Below, one piece after another: positions 38,330-49,182 of a stretch of 64,000 nucleotides of DNA. The stretch is from JANPIX01 sp031425195 (lineage in GTDB: Bacteria; Pseudomonadota; Alphaproteobacteria; Rhodobacterales; Rhodobacteraceae). The notes beneath the pieces were generated by a model. It did not search any database, was not told where the DNA came from, and saw only the letters and a list, made by a program, of their open reading frames with translations. The stretch covers positions 62,001-126,000 of the forward strand of contig JANPIX010000018.1 in assembly GCA_031425195.1 (NCBI GenBank), given 5' to 3'. The position numbers and the translations under genes are program-made. Each line of letters starts with the position of its first letter. Within the stretch, counting starts at the first letter, position 1.

Positions 38330-40141
38330 ATGACAACGCCCCGTCGGCGCGGCTATGGTTGGGGGAACGACCCGAACACGGGCAACAGGCGGTTTTTTCT
38401 GGTGATTTTGGGGGCGGTGGGCGTGGCGCAGACGGGCGGCAACCTTTCGATATGGACCGCGGCGGCAAACCGCTTGGCGGCGCGGCGGGCGGCGTTCACG
38501 CGGCCTGCGATGGGGTTCGTGTCGCAGCCGGAACCCCGGATGATCGGCCATTTCGGGCGTGGCAAGCAGTTGATCGCCGGCAACTTTCAGTTCGCCGGGC
38601 ATCTGATCGAAGCGCCCGATAGCGGCCTGTGGGATCTGGTTCCTCCGGATGCCGCCTTTGCCTCGGCGCTGCAGGGGTTTGCCTGGCTCGATGATCTTGC
38701 CGCCGTGGGGGATGCCGATGCGCGACGGCATGCGCAGGATTGGACATGGGGCTGGATCGCCCGGTTCGGGCGCGGGCGCGGCCCGGGGTGGACGCCCGAC
38801 CTGACCGGGCGGCGGCTGATCCGCTGCATCCACCATGCGCTCCTGCTGTTGCAAGGCCGCAATCGCGCGCAGTCCGAGGCGTTTTATGCAGCCCTTTCGG
38901 CGCAAACCGTGTTCCTGTCGCGGCGCTGGCAGACGGCGTCGCCCGGCCTTCCCCGGTTCGAGGCGCTGTGCGGGCTGATCTATTCCGGCCTTGCGCTGAC
39001 GGGGATGGAGCGGCGGATGCTGCCCGCCGTTCAGGCGCTGGCGCGGGAATGCCGGTCCGAGGTGAACAGTGGCGGCGGCATCGCCAGTCGCAACCCCGAA
39101 GACCTGCTGGAAGTGTTCACCCTGCTGACATGGGCCGCGCAGGCTCTGGGCGAGGCGGGGCATCAGGTGCCCCCCAACCATCTGGCGGCGCTGGAACGCA
39201 TCGCACCTGCCTTGCGGGCGCTGCGCCATGCCGACGGCGGCCTGGCCCGGTTTCACGGCGGCGACCGGGGCCTTGACGGGCGGCTCGACATGGCGCTGGC
39301 GGCGTCGGGGGTCAAGGCGCTGCCGCAGACCGGGTTCCCCATGGGGTTCGCGCGCCTGTCGGGTGGCCGCACCTCGGTCATCGTCGACGTGGCACAGCCG
39401 CCCGGCGGACGGGCGGGCGCATCGGCCCATGCCTCCACCCTTGCGTTTGAGCTGACATCCGGGCGCAGGCCGCTTGTCGTGTCCTGCGGGTCGGGCGCGC
39501 CGTTCGGGGCTGACTGGCACCGCGTCGGGCGGGCCACGGCATCGCATTCCACTCTGTCGGTCGCAGGGTTTTCATCGTCCCGGTTCGGCCCGGGTGCCGA
39601 TGCGGGTGAGGTGTTGGAGAACAGGGCCGAAGTCACGCTGGCAAAACCCGTCCACTATCCGCAAAGCCACGGCTTGCAGCTTGCCCACGCCGGATGGGTC
39701 CGCACCCACGGGTTGACCTACAGCCGGGAACTGGTTTTGTCACAGGATGGGCGCGAATTGAACGGGCAGGATGATCTGACATCCATTTCCGCGCCGGATC
39801 GGGCGCGCCTGGCCGAAATGCAGGCCCGAACGCCCGAAGGCGCGCTGACCTACGCGCTGCGCTTTCATCTGCACCCGGATGTGGAGGCTGATCTTGATCT
39901 GGGCGGCACGGCGGTGTCCCTGCTCCTCAAAAGTGGCGAGGTCTGGGTGTTCCGGCATAATCCGGGGCCGAACCTGACACTGGAACCATCGGTCTATCTG
40001 GAACAGGGGCGCCTGAAACCCCGCGCCAGCCGCCAGATCGTGCTGTCGGGCCGCATTGAAGAAAGCGATGTTCAGATCGGCTGGACCTTGGCGAAGGCAC
40101 AGGATACTCCGCTTGCCATCCGGGATATGGGAACGGACTGA
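38330..40141 (+). CDS. Heparinase II/III family protein
   Basis: The 603-residue protein has a helical toroid (about residues 60-330, including ARRAAFTRPAMGFVSQPEPR and IAGNFQFAGHLIEAP) and a C-terminal beta-sheet domain (SVIVDVAQPPGG, SHSTLSVAGFSSSRFG, and the RSRELVL-like TYSRELVLSQDG). It is the alphaproteobacterial heparinase II/III-like group, expected to act on a uronic-acid polysaccharide, though no signal peptide is seen. The first ~45 residues do not look like the family, and homology starts near NRLAARRAAF; a GTG at 38423 may be the true start, or the RHS insertion may have replaced the native 5' end. It precedes purH by 39 bases. Confidence 0.83.
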   Translation: MTTPRRRGYGWGNDPNTGNRRFFLVILGAVGVAQTGGNLSIWTAAANRLAARRAAFTRPAMGFVSQPEPRMIGHFGRGKQLIAGNFQFAGHLIEAPDSGLWDLVPPDAAFASALQGFAWLDDLAAVGDADARRHAQDWTWGWIARFGRGRGPGWTPDLTGRRLIRCIHHALLLLQGRNRAQSEAFYAALSAQTVFLSRRWQTASPGLPRFEALCGLIYSGLALTGMERRMLPAVQALARECRSEVNSGGGIASRNPEDLLEVFTLLTWAAQALGEAGHQVPPNHLAALERIAPALRALRHADGGLARFHGGDRGLDGRLDMALAASGVKALPQTGFPMGFARLSGGRTSVIVDVAQPPGGRAGASAHASTLAFELTSGRRPLVVSCGSGAPFGADWHRVGRATASHSTLSVAGFSSSRFGPGADAGEVLENRAEVTLAKPVHYPQSHGLQLAHAGWVRTHGLTYSRELVLSQDGRELNGQDDLTSISAPDRARLAEMQARTPEGALTYALRFHLHPDVEADLDLGGTAVSLLLKSGEVWVFRHNPGPNLTLEPSVYLEQGRLKPRASRQIVLSGRIEESDVQIGWTLAKAQDTPLAIRDMGTD

Positions 40142-40180
40142 CATTTGCCCGCCGGGATGACCTGACAGAAGGGAAATTTC

Positions 40181-41773
40181 ATGGCCAGTTCTACCATCCC
40201 CATCGGACGCGCGCTGTTGTCGGTTTCCGACAAGACGGGGCTTCTTGATCTGGCCCGCGCCCTGGCGCAGCGCGGCGTCGAGCTGATTTCCACAGGCGGC
40301 ACGGCACAGGTTCTGCGGCAGGCGGGGCTTGCGGTCCGCGATGTGGCCGAAGTGACGGGCTTTCCCGAAATGATGGATGGCCGGGTCAAGACGTTGCACC
40401 CCATGGTGCATGGCGGGTTGCTGGCCCTGCGGGACGACGACGAACATCTGCTGGCGATGGCCGCCCACGGGATCGAACCGATTGATCTGCTGGTGGTCAA
40501 TCTTTACCCGTTCGAGGCGACTGTGGCGCGCGGTGGTGCCGCTGCCGACTGTATCGAAAACATCGACGTGGGCGGGCCTGCGATGATCCGCGCCGCAGCC
40601 AAGAACCATGGCTTTGTGGCGGCCCTGACAGACCCTGCCGATTATGCGGCACTTCTCGCCGAGGTTGAGGCGCATGACGGCGGCACCACGCTCGCCTTTC
40701 GGGAACGGCTCGCGATGAACGCCTTTGCCCGCACCGCCGCCTATGATGCGAGCGTGTCCACCTGGATGGCGAAAGAGATGCAGGAACGCGCCCCGCGCCG
40801 CCGGGTTTTCGCGGGCACTTTGGCGCAAACGTTGCGGTACGGTGAAAACCCGCACCAGACCGCCGCCTTTTACACCGACGGCACCTGCCGCCCCGGCGTG
40901 GCCAACGCGCGGCAGTGGCAGGGCAAGGAACTGTCGTGGAACAACATCAACGACACGGATGCCGCCTTTGAACTTGTGGCCGAGTTTCCGGCCGAGGATG
41001 GCCCCGCCTGCGCCATCATAAAACATGCCAATCCCTGCGGCGTGGCCCGCGCCGGCAGCCTGGTCGAGGCGTACATCCGCGCCTATGACTGCGACCGCAC
41101 CTCGGCCTTTGGCGGGATCATCGCCCTCAACAGCCCCATTGACGGGCCCACGGCCGAAGCGATCTGCGAGATCTTTACCGAAGTCGTCATTGCCCCCGGC
41201 GCGGACGAAGCCGCGCAGGCGGTGTTCGCGCGCAAAAAGAACCTCCGCCTTCTGACCACCAAGGGCCTGCCCGACCCGCACGATGCCGGGCTGAGCTTTC
41301 GTCAGGTCGCGGGCGGGTTTCTGGTTCAGGATCGTGATATCGGACGTATCGCCGCCGGTGATCTGAAGGTGGTGACGCGGCGCGCGCCCACCCCGGCCGA
41401 GTTGGAGGACATGCTGTTCGCCTGGACAGTGGCCAAGCATGTCAAATCCAATGCCATCGTTTATGTCTGCGGTGGCGCTACCGTGGGCATCGGGGCGGGC
41501 CAGATGAGCCGCATCGATAGCACCCGCATTGCCGCGCGCAAGGCGGGTGATATGGGCGCATTGCTGGGGTTGGCCGATCTGCCCACCAAAGGCTCCGTTG
41601 TGGCATCCGACGCGTTTTTCCCCTTTGCCGACGGCCTGATAGCGGCGGCAGAGGCGGGGGCCACCGCCATCATCCAACCCGGCGGCGCGTTGCGCGATGA
41701 CGACGTCATTGCCGCCGCCGACGCGGCCGGTTTGGCGATGGTGTTCACCGGCCAACGCCATTTCCGGCACTGA
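40181..41773 (+). CDS. purH: Bifunctional AICAR formyltransferase/IMP cyclohydrolase
   Basis: This 530-residue enzyme performs the last two steps of IMP synthesis. The N-terminal IMP cyclohydrolase domain shows [32 protein letters not shown] and [15 protein letters not shown]; the C-terminal AICAR transformylase has [22 protein letters not shown] and [20 protein letters not shown]. All usual blocks are present and length is normal. It is followed by lspA with a single base between stop and start. Confidence 0.98.
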   Translation: MASSTIPIGRALLSVSDKTGLLDLARALAQRGVELISTGGTAQVLRQAGLAVRDVAEVTGFPEMMDGRVKTLHPMVHGGLLALRDDDEHLLAMAAHGIEPIDLLVVNLYPFEATVARGGAAADCIENIDVGGPAMIRAAAKNHGFVAALTDPADYAALLAEVEAHDGGTTLAFRERLAMNAFARTAAYDASVSTWMAKEMQERAPRRRVFAGTLAQTLRYGENPHQTAAFYTDGTCRPGVANARQWQGKELSWNNINDTDAAFELVAEFPAEDGPACAIIKHANPCGVARAGSLVEAYIRAYDCDRTSAFGGIIALNSPIDGPTAEAICEIFTEVVIAPGADEAAQAVFARKKNLRLLTTKGLPDPHDAGLSFRQVAGGFLVQDRDIGRIAAGDLKVVTRRAPTPAELEDMLFAWTVAKHVKSNAIVYVCGGATVGIGAGQMSRIDSTRIAARKAGDMGALLGLADLPTKGSVVASDAFFPFADGLIAAAEAGATAIIQPGGALRDDDVIAAADAAGLAMVFTGQRHFRH

Positions 41774-41774
41774 C

Positions 41775-42305
41775 ATGCGGCGCGTCGCAATCATCGGCGG
41801 ATTTGTCCTTGCGCTCGATCAGGCAACGAAATGGGCCGTGGTCTGGGGCCTGAACCTGGCCGAACGTGGCGAGATTGACGTGTTCGATCCCTTCCTGCGG
41901 TTCAGGATGGCGTGGAACCGGGGCGTCAACTTTGGCCTGTTTTCCAATCATGCCGACGCGATGCGCTGGGTTCTGATCGCCATTGCGCTGGCGATTTCGG
42001 TTTGGGTCTTTGTGTGGTTGCGCCGCGAAAACGCTGGCTACTGGGCGCAGGTTTCGGCTGGATTGTTGATTGGCGGCGCAATCGGAAACGTGATCGACCG
42101 TATCTTGTACGGGGCAGTTGCAGATTTTCTGAACATGTCCTGCTGCGGGATCGAAAACCCCTATGCCTTCAACGTCGCCGACATCACGATTTTTCTGGGT
42201 GCAATCGGCCTTGTCGTCTTTACCGGGGGCAAGGGGCAGGGGTCTGACGGCGGGGGCAAGCCCGCCATGCGGCGGTCGGCCACAAGACCCCGTGACGGCG
42301 GTTGA
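41775..42305 (+). CDS. lspA: Signal peptidase II
   Basis: The 176-residue inner-membrane aspartic peptidase cleaves prolipoprotein signal peptides. It has four membrane segments and the two catalytic Asp: [18 protein letters not shown] and [28 protein letters not shown] near residue 47 is the family Asn motif. The ATG at 41775 is one base after the purH stop. The C-terminus carries a Gly/Arg tail beyond the fold. Its lipoprotein substrate in the neighbourhood is the DUF3035 protein. Confidence 0.95.
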   Translation: MRRVAIIGGFVLALDQATKWAVVWGLNLAERGEIDVFDPFLRFRMAWNRGVNFGLFSNHADAMRWVLIAIALAISVWVFVWLRRENAGYWAQVSAGLLIGGAIGNVIDRILYGAVADFLNMSCCGIENPYAFNVADITIFLGAIGLVVFTGGKGQGSDGGGKPAMRRSATRPRDGG

Positions 42306-42350
42306 CCTTTCCGCTAAAGACAAAGCAGCGGCAAGGATCAGGGGCGCAGA

Positions 42351-42881
42351 ATGACAGCAACGGTAATACGGGGGGCGATGCTGGTCGCAGCGGGGGCATT
42401 GATGATCCTGTCGGCCTGTTCCTCGGGCAAGCCAGAGTTGATGAACATCCGTTCCACCACCAACGGGCCTGACGAATTCGGCATCCTGCCACCCAAGCCG
42501 CTTGAACTTCCTGAAACATTCGCCTCCCTGCCCACCCCCACGCCGGGCGGGTTCAGCCGCACCGATCCCACCCCGAACGAAGATGCGATCATCGCGCTTG
42601 GCGGCACGCCGGGCGGGCCGGGCATCCCTGCGGGTGACGCGGCGCTGCTTGGCTATACCTCGCGCTATGGCACCGCCGCCAACATCCGCACCGCCCTGGC
42701 GCAGGAAGACCTCGCCTTCCGCACCGACAATCAGGGCCGGGTGCTGGAACGTCTGTTCAACGTGAACGTCTATTTCCGCGCCTACCGCGACTTTGCCTTG
42801 GATCAGCATGCTGAACTGGAACGGTTCCGCGCGGCAGGCGCAGGCAACCCCTCGGCACCGCCCGCACAAGACGGCGAATAA
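42351..42881 (+). CDS. DUF3035 lipoprotein
   Basis: The 176-residue protein has an N-terminal signal ending in the lipobox LSAC (Cys 22 or so) and a DUF3035 domain: RSTTNGPDEFGILPPKPLELPE at about residues 34-55, then DAIIALGG and GYTSRYGTAANIRTALAQED. It is an outer-membrane or periplasmic lipoprotein, often linked in annotation to the beta-barrel assembly associated factor BamF-like proteins of Rhodobacterales, though that is not shown here. It lies between lspA and the M16 peptidase pair on the same strand, an order repeated in this order of bacteria. Confidence 0.87.
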   Translation: MTATVIRGAMLVAAGALMILSACSSGKPELMNIRSTTNGPDEFGILPPKPLELPETFASLPTPTPGGFSRTDPTPNEDAIIALGGTPGGPGIPAGDAALLGYTSRYGTAANIRTALAQEDLAFRTDNQGRVLERLFNVNVYFRAYRDFALDQHAELERFRAAGAGNPSAPPAQDGE

Positions 42882-42969
42882 CGCCATATCGGGTAAATGC
42901 TGCGTCAGCCGGGATTGATCCGGCGGCACCAGGATGCACTTGTCCGTCACACCACAGCAGGAGCATTCG

Positions 42970-44304
42970 ATGTGCGGCATGTTGACGTTTTTCTTGTCCG
43001 GCCTTGCCGCAGCAGGGGCCGCCGTGGCCGAACCTGTTACCGACTTCATCCTGCCCAACGGGATGGAGGTGGTTGTGATCGAAGACCACCGCGCCCCGGT
43101 GGTAACCCACATGGTCTGGTACCGCATCGGTGCCGCTGATGAACAACCGGGCAAATCGGGGATCGCGCATTTTCTGGAACATCTGATGTTCAAGGGCACT
43201 GACGAAGTGGCACCTGGCGCTTTCTCCGAACTCGTTGCGGCGCAAGGGGGCAGCGACAACGCCTTTACCAGTTGGGATTACACCGGTTATTTCCAGCGCA
43301 TCGCCGCAGACAGGCTTGATCTTGTCATGCGTCTGGAGGCGGACAGGATGCGCGACCTTGTCCTGACCGACGAAAACGTGGCCACCGAACGGCAGGTCAT
43401 TCTAGAGGAACGCAGTCAACGAATCGACAGTGAACCCGGCGCGCAGATGCAGGAACAGGCGCGGGCGGCCTTGTTCCAGAATCACCGGTACGGCGTGCCC
43501 ATCATCGGCTGGCGGCACGAAATGGAAAAGCTGACCCGCGAAGACGCCGTCACATGGTACCGCGACTACTATGCCCCCAATAACGCCATCCTTGTCGTGG
43601 CAGGTGACGTGACGCCCGATGCAGTCCGCGATCTTGCGATGCGCCATTACGGCCCGCTTGAACGGTCTGATGCGATCAAGCCCCGCCTGCGCCCGACCGA
43701 ACCGCCGCAACGCGCGGAACGCCGGTTGACCTTTGAAGACCCCCGCGTGTCCGAAGCCACCTTGTCGCGGCAATATCTCGTGCCGGCGCGCAAGTCGGGC
43801 GATCAGAAACAGGCCGCCGCCCTGACCTATCTTGCGGAACTTCTGGGCGGTAGTCCGACAACCTCGCTGTTTGCCCAAGGCATGCAGTTTCAGGATGCAA
43901 CCGCGATCTACACTTCGGCCTATTACGATTCCACGGCACTTGACTACGGCACCTTCGGTCTGGCCGTGGTGCCCGTTCCCGGCGTCACGCTGGAACAGGC
44001 CGAGGCGCGGATGGATGCCGTGCTGGCGCAGTTTCTGAAGGATGGCGTCAATGACGCCGCCTTTGCCCGGTTGAAAACCCAACTTCGTGCGGCGCAGATC
44101 TATGCGCTCGACAATACCGACGGCGTGGCCCGGCGGTATGGCGAGGCGCTGACATCGGGCCTGACCCTCGAAGATATCAGAACCTGGCCCGACGTGCTGC
44201 AGGCCGTGACGCCCGACGACGTGTTGGCTGCGGCCACGCTTCTGGATCGCAGGCAATCGGTCACGGCCATGCTGATGCCCGCGCCGCAGGGGGAAACGGA
44301 ATGA
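42970..44304 (+). CDS. M16 family zinc peptidase, catalytic subunit
   Basis: The 444-residue protein has a signal peptide (MLTFFLSGLAAAGAAVA) and the inverted zinc motif HFLEHLMFKGT (HxxEH), with the downstream Glu ligand expected in ATERQVILEERSQRID. It is a periplasmic insulinase/pitrilysin-type protease. The ATG at 42970 is favoured by an AGGAG with seven-base spacing and by the signal peptide. It overlaps the second M16 gene by 4 bases (ATGA), so a catalytic/non-catalytic pair is translated together, as in other heterodimeric M16B enzymes. Confidence 0.92.
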   Translation: MCGMLTFFLSGLAAAGAAVAEPVTDFILPNGMEVVVIEDHRAPVVTHMVWYRIGAADEQPGKSGIAHFLEHLMFKGTDEVAPGAFSELVAAQGGSDNAFTSWDYTGYFQRIAADRLDLVMRLEADRMRDLVLTDENVATERQVILEERSQRIDSEPGAQMQEQARAALFQNHRYGVPIIGWRHEMEKLTREDAVTWYRDYYAPNNAILVVAGDVTPDAVRDLAMRHYGPLERSDAIKPRLRPTEPPQRAERRLTFEDPRVSEATLSRQYLVPARKSGDQKQAAALTYLAELLGGSPTTSLFAQGMQFQDATAIYTSAYYDSTALDYGTFGLAVVPVPGVTLEQAEARMDAVLAQFLKDGVNDAAFARLKTQLRAAQIYALDNTDGVARRYGEALTSGLTLEDIRTWPDVLQAVTPDDVLAAATLLDRRQSVTAMLMPAPQGETE

Positions 44305-45611
44305 AACTGCTTCACGCCATCGCTGGCCTTGTCTTGCTCACAGCCCCGGCCTGGGCGGAAACGAACATCCGGCAGGTAACATCGCCGGGCGGGATCACCG
44401 CCTGGCTGGTCGAAGAACACGGAATTCCCTTCACCGCGCTGGAAATCCGGTTTCAGGGCGGCACGTCCCTTGACGCGCCGGGCAAAAGGGGGGCCGTCAA
44501 CCTGATGACCGCCACGCTGGAGGAAGGCGCAGGTGCCCTTGATGCCAAGGGTTTTGCCGAGGCGCGCGATGCCCTTGCCGCCGAACTCAGCTTTCGACCG
44601 TCGCAGGATGCCATCGCCGTATCCGCGCGGTTCCTGACGGAAAACCGCGATCAGGCGATGGATTTGCTGGAACAGGCGCTGATCAATCCCCGGTTCGACA
44701 CCAACGCGGTTGACCGGGTTCGCGGGCAAATTCTGGCCGGGCTGCGGTCTGATGCCCAAGACCCGCAAACGCTCGCCAGCCTCGCCTTCGACAAGGCGGC
44801 GTTCGGCGATCACCCTTACGGCACGGCAGGCGACGGAACCATCGAAAGCGTGTCGGCCTTGACGCGTGACGACGTGCTGGCCGCCTGGCGCGGTGCCATG
44901 GCGCGCGACAGGATCTATGTCGCCGCCGTGGGGGACATCACCGCCGACGAACTGGGCCTGCTGCTGGATGATCTGTTGGGCGATCTTCCGGCCACAGGCG
45001 CGCCACTGCCCGGTCGTGCCGACTATGCGCTGGGCGGGGGCGTCACCGTGATCGACTATGCCACCCCCCAATCGGTGGTCACCTTCGGGCAGCCCGGGAT
45101 GAAGCGGGACGACCCTGATTTCTTCGCCGCCTATCTGATGAACGAAATTCTGGGCGGCGGCCGTTTTTCGGCCCGCCTCATGACCGAACTGCGCGAAAAG
45201 CGCGGGCTGACTTACGGCGTCGGCACCTATATGGCGGCGATGGATCAGGCGGAACTGCTGATGGGCGGCCTGTCCACCGACAACACCAAGGTGGCCGAAG
45301 TCATCACTCTTGTGCGCGAGGAATGGTCACGCATGGCCCGCGACGGCGTGACCGAGGCGGAACTTGATGCCGCGAAAACCTATCTGACGGGCAGCTATCC
45401 GTTGCGGTTCGATGGCAACGGTCCCATCGCCAACATCCTTGTCGGCATGCAGATGGAAGGCCTGCCCATCGACTATGCCCTGACGCGGAATGACAAGATC
45501 AACGCCGTCACCCCCGCCGATATTCAGCGTGTGGCAGCCAGTTTGCTCCGCCCCGATCAGCTCCACTTCGTTGTCGTGGGTCAACCAAAGGGCGTTGTCA
45601 CCGGCCCCTGA
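44301..45611 (+). CDS. M16 family peptidase-like, non-catalytic partner
   Basis: The 436-residue protein has a signal peptide ([17 protein letters not shown]) and the M16 fold: [53 protein letters not shown]. The HxxEH zinc motif is absent, and the equivalent region reads [10 protein letters not shown]. In the M16B subfamily such a partner provides the R/Y substrate-grasping residues (RxxxxTYG is present) while the first subunit supplies zinc. It overlaps the upstream M16 gene by an ATGA. Confidence 0.93.
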   Translation: MKLLHAIAGLVLLTAPAWAETNIRQVTSPGGITAWLVEEHGIPFTALEIRFQGGTSLDAPGKRGAVNLMTATLEEGAGALDAKGFAEARDALAAELSFRPSQDAIAVSARFLTENRDQAMDLLEQALINPRFDTNAVDRVRGQILAGLRSDAQDPQTLASLAFDKAAFGDHPYGTAGDGTIESVSALTRDDVLAAWRGAMARDRIYVAAVGDITADELGLLLDDLLGDLPATGAPLPGRADYALGGGVTVIDYATPQSVVTFGQPGMKRDDPDFFAAYLMNEILGGGRFSARLMTELREKRGLTYGVGTYMAAMDQAELLMGGLSTDNTKVAEVITLVREEWSRMARDGVTEAELDAAKTYLTGSYPLRFDGNGPIANILVGMQMEGLPIDYALTRNDKINAVTPADIQRVAASLLRPDQLHFVVVGQPKGVVTGP

Positions 45612-45663
45612 CCGCCCGTTCTTGTTGTGGCGGAATCGCTTGGCCCATGCTAGTCATTGGGGC

Positions 45664-47475
45664 ATGAATGCCGCCAACCCCAAGATAGGCCCCTCCCGCC
45701 CGGTGATCCGGCAGCTGGATGAAGGCGCGGTCAACCGCATCGCCGCGGGCGAAGTGGTCGAACGCCCTGCGTCAGCCGTCAAGGAACTGGTGGAAAACGC
45801 ACTTGATGCGGGCGCCTCGCGCATCGCCATCGACTATGCCGATGGCGGCAAGACGTTGATCCGTGTCACCGATGATGGCTGCGGAATGACAGGCGACGAT
45901 CTGCCCCTTGCCCTTGCGCGTCATGCCACATCAAAGATCGACGGGTCTGATCTGCTGAACATCCGCAGTTTCGGGTTCCGGGGCGAGGCGCTGCCCTCGC
46001 TTGGCGCGGTCGGCCGGCTGACGCTGACAAGCCGGGCGATGGGGCATGACGGCGTGACCCTTTCCGTCGATGGCGGTCGGATGGGGCGGGTTCAGCCCGC
46101 CGCCCTGACGCGGGGCACGGTGGTCGAACTGCGCGATCTGTTCGTGGCAACGCCCGCGCGCCTGAAATTCATGCGCAGCGACCGGGCCGAGGCCCAGGCG
46201 ATTGGCGAGGTTGTGCGCAGACTGGCGATGGCCGAACCGGGCGTCTGCTTTACTCTTCGCGATGTGTCAGGCGGCGGCGATGGCCGCATCATGTTCCGCG
46301 CCGATGCCGAACAAGGCGACTTTTTCGATGCGCTGCACCGCCGCTTGGCCGTTGTCATCGGGGCGGATTTCGCCGCCAACGCCTTGCCCATCGACATGGA
46401 TCAGGATGGGTTGCGACTGACCGGCTATGCCGCCTTGCCCACCTATTCCCGTGGCAGCAGCGTTGCGCAGTTCCTTTTCGTCAACAGTCGTCCGGTGTTG
46501 GACAGGATGCTGTTCGGCGCCCTGCGGGCCGCTTACATGGATGTCCTGTCGCGTGACCGGCACCCTGCCGCCGTTCTGAACCTGATCTGTGATCCCACCC
46601 GCGTCGACGTCAACGTGCACCCTGCCAAATCCGAAGTGCGATTCCGCGAACCCGCCGCCGCGCGCGGGCTGATCGTCAGCGCCCTGCGGCAGGCTTTGGC
46701 AGGGGCCGGCCACCGCGCCTCGTCCACGGTCGGCACACAGACTCTCGCCGCCTTCCGGCCCGAGGCGCGGATCTATCAGATGGACCGCGCGAGCCAGCCG
46801 ACGCTGGCCCATGCCCTGCAAATGCAGGCACCCGCAGGTTTCGCCGAAGCCCCCGCCGCCCGGTACGAGGCGGACAGCCCCATCCCTGCCGATGTTGGTG
46901 TATTGGGTGCAGCCCGCGCGCAGGTGCACGAAAACTACATCATTGCGCAAACAGCAACGGGCATCGTGATCGTCGATCAGCACGCGGCCCATGAACGGCT
47001 GGTCTACGAACGGCTCAAAGCACAGCGTGACGATCACGGCATCGCCACACAGGCGCTGCTGATCCCGGAAATCGTTGATCTGTCGCCAGACGACGCCGCG
47101 CGCCTGCTGGACGCGGCAGCAGACCTGGCGGCAGTCGGTCTGGTGATCGAACCCTTTGGCGGCAATGCCGTCGCCGTCCGCGAAACACCCGCAATACTGG
47201 GGCAGGTCAACGCCGCCGCTTTGGTGCGCGATATTCTGGATGATCTGGCGGAAGGCGGAAACAGCGCCCGCGTTCAGGTGCAGATGGATGCCATCCTTAG
47301 CCGCATGGCCTGCCATGGTTCAATCCGCTCTGGCCGACAGATGCGCGCAGACGAGATGAATGCGCTTTTGCGCGAAATGGAGGCTACCCCCCTGTCTGGT
47401 CAGTGCAATCACGGCAGGCCCACCTATGTGGAACTGCGACTGGCTGATATCGAACGGCTGTTCGGACGCCGATGA
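45664..47475 (+). CDS. mutL: DNA mismatch repair protein MutL (endonuclease type)
   Basis: The 603-residue protein has the N-terminal GHKL ATPase: [26 protein letters not shown], and [18 protein letters not shown]. The C-terminal domain carries [16 protein letters not shown], the DQHA(x)2E(x)4E motif of MutL proteins that nick DNA, unlike E. coli MutL. It coordinates mismatch repair with MutS. The ATG at 45664 fits the family start. The stop overlaps the rmuC start by 4 bases. Confidence 0.96.
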   Translation: MNAANPKIGPSRPVIRQLDEGAVNRIAAGEVVERPASAVKELVENALDAGASRIAIDYADGGKTLIRVTDDGCGMTGDDLPLALARHATSKIDGSDLLNIRSFGFRGEALPSLGAVGRLTLTSRAMGHDGVTLSVDGGRMGRVQPAALTRGTVVELRDLFVATPARLKFMRSDRAEAQAIGEVVRRLAMAEPGVCFTLRDVSGGGDGRIMFRADAEQGDFFDALHRRLAVVIGADFAANALPIDMDQDGLRLTGYAALPTYSRGSSVAQFLFVNSRPVLDRMLFGALRAAYMDVLSRDRHPAAVLNLICDPTRVDVNVHPAKSEVRFREPAAARGLIVSALRQALAGAGHRASSTVGTQTLAAFRPEARIYQMDRASQPTLAHALQMQAPAGFAEAPAARYEADSPIPADVGVLGAARAQVHENYIIAQTATGIVIVDQHAAHERLVYERLKAQRDDHGIATQALLIPEIVDLSPDDAARLLDAAADLAAVGLVIEPFGGNAVAVRETPAILGQVNAAALVRDILDDLAEGGNSARVQVQMDAILSRMACHGSIRSGRQMRADEMNALLREMEATPLSGQCNHGRPTYVELRLADIERLFGRR

Positions 47476-48631
47476 TCACGATAGGCCCCTACAGTTTCCG
47501 CTGGGATGATCCCCTGACCCTTGCCATTGCGGCGGGCGTGGTGATCGTTCTTCTGTTCCTTGTTTTGATCCTGCGCGCCTCTGGCCAGTCGGCGGAAATG
47601 GCCGCACCCCTGATGCGCGAAGTCAGCTACCTCGCCAACCGGGTGCAATCCCTGTCCGACGGGCAGGAACGGCTGGCGGGCGGGCTGCACCACGTGTCGG
47701 AAAATCAGGCCGTCAGTCAGACTGCCATGCTCAAACTGATGGAGGCGCGCCTGGCCGAGGTTCAGCGGTCCATGACCGAAAACCTGCAAGGCACGTCAAT
47801 GCGCACCGCGCGCAGTCTCGGCGATCTGCAGCAACGGTTGGAGACCATCGACAGGGCACAAGCGAACATCGAAAAGCTGTCTGGCAATGTCCTGAACCTT
47901 CAGGACATCCTGTCGAACAAGCAGACCCGGGCGCGTTCGGCGAGATTCAGTTGCATGACATCGTGCAAAAGGCGCTGCCAAAAGATGCCTACACCATGCA
48001 GGCCACGCTTTCGAACGGCAAACGAGCAGATTGCCTGATCCATCTGCCCAACCCGCCCGGCCCGATTGTGATCGACAGCAAGTTCCCGCTGGAAGCGTAC
48101 GAAGCACTCCGTCGTGCCGACAACCCCGCCGCCGTGGCCGATGCCGGGCGTCAGATGCGCACAGCCGTCAGGGCGCATATCAAGGCGATAGCCGAAAAGT
48201 ATATCGTGGAGGGTGAAACAGCCGACGGCGCCCTCATGTTCCTGCCATCCGAAGCGGTCTATGCCGAGCTGCACGCCAATTTTCCCGAACTGGTGCGCGA
48301 TGGGTTTGCCGTGAAAGTCTGGATCGTGTCGCCCACCACCTGCATGGCCACCCTGCACACCATGCGCGCCGTGCTGAAAGATGCGCGGATGCGCGAACAG
48401 GCGGGTGCTATCCGCTCAACACTCCGGCTGCTGCACCGCGACGTCGAACTGGTGGTCGAACGGGTGGACAAGCTGAACACCCATTTCAATCAGGCGCGGG
48501 GTGATCTGGAAAGTCTGGGCACTGCGGCCGAGCGTGCAGGCAAACGCGCAGCAAGGCTCGACAACTTCGATTTTGAGGAGTTGGAATCGACGCCCCCCGT
48601 CCCCGTGATCGGCGGACAGCCCGCGCCATGA
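47472..48631 (+). pseudogene. rmuC: DNA recombination protein RmuC, frameshifted
   Basis: The gene begins with a membrane anchor (TLAIAAGVVIVLLFLVLILRA) and a coiled-coil (RVQSLSDGQERLAGGLHHV). At LQDILSNKQTR the frame goes wrong; the continuing RmuC domain (ALPKDAYTMQATLSNGKRAD, VIDSKFPLEAYEAL, GALMFLPSEAVYAEL) lies in another frame beginning near 47951. Adding one G to the GGG at 47929-47931 restores NKQTRGAFGEIQLHDI. So a one-base deletion in a G run breaks the gene, or the consensus is wrong there. RmuC limits DNA inversions. The 5' end overlaps mutL and the 3' end overlaps hutD-like by ATGA. Confidence 0.85.
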
Positions 48632-49176
48632 TGCGCCACTTTGTGTCGCGTGACCATGTGGCGATGCCATGGGCAAACGGGCGCGGCCAGACGGTTCAAA
48701 TGCTGCGGATCGACGCGGACGATGGCGGCATCCTCTTGCGCCTTTCCATGGCGCGGGTCGCAGAAAACGGCCTGTTTTCCTTGTTTCCCGGCATCGAACG
48801 CAACCTGACCGTGATTGCCGGCCCCGGCTTTGACCTGACAGGTGCCGTCACCTTGCGGGCAGACCCGCTCAAACCCGTGGCATTCGCCGGTGACCTGCCC
48901 ATCGCGGCGGCAGCGGTCACGGCACCAAGCGATGATTTCAATGTCATGACGTCCCGCGCCTTGCCCCTGCCTGTGGTCTGGCTGGCCGCCGGCGGCACCA
49001 CGCCAAGGTATGATACGCTGTGCCTGTTCGCCTTGGCCAAGGCGCAGGTGAATGGCACGGCACTTCAACCGCATGACCTGGTGATCACCGATCAGGTTGC
49101 CAAAGTTGACGGCAACTGCCTCGCAGTTGGCATCACCGGACTGCAATTTTTCGCAGAAAAATTGGCGCTTCGCTGA
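48628..49176 (+). CDS. HutD/Ves family protein
   Basis: The 182-residue cupin-like protein resembles HutD/Ves: MPWANGRGQTVQMLRID, RLSMARVAENGLFSLFPGIERNL, FAGDLPIAAAAVTAP SDDFNVM (spanning residues ~88-110) and a C-terminal beta strand. HutD is associated with histidine utilisation, but no hut genes are in the window. The ATG lies within the stop of the rmuC frame (ATGA). It converges on chrR, 6 bases apart. Confidence 0.87.
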   Translation: MMRHFVSRDHVAMPWANGRGQTVQMLRIDADDGGILLRLSMARVAENGLFSLFPGIERNLTVIAGPGFDLTGAVTLRADPLKPVAFAGDLPIAAAAVTAPSDDFNVMTSRALPLPVVWLAAGGTTPRYDTLCLFALAKAQVNGTALQPHDLVITDQVAKVDGNCLAVGITGLQFFAEKLALR

Positions 49177-49182
49177 CGCGGG

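Noticed and set aside
37949..39547. 532-codon minus-strand frame spanning RHS and heparinase
   Set aside because: Over heparinase it is only a shadow; the RHS part is in a different frame with real motifs.
39740..41794. 684-codon minus-strand frame opposite purH
   Set aside because: Antisense to a complete purH and without any motif.
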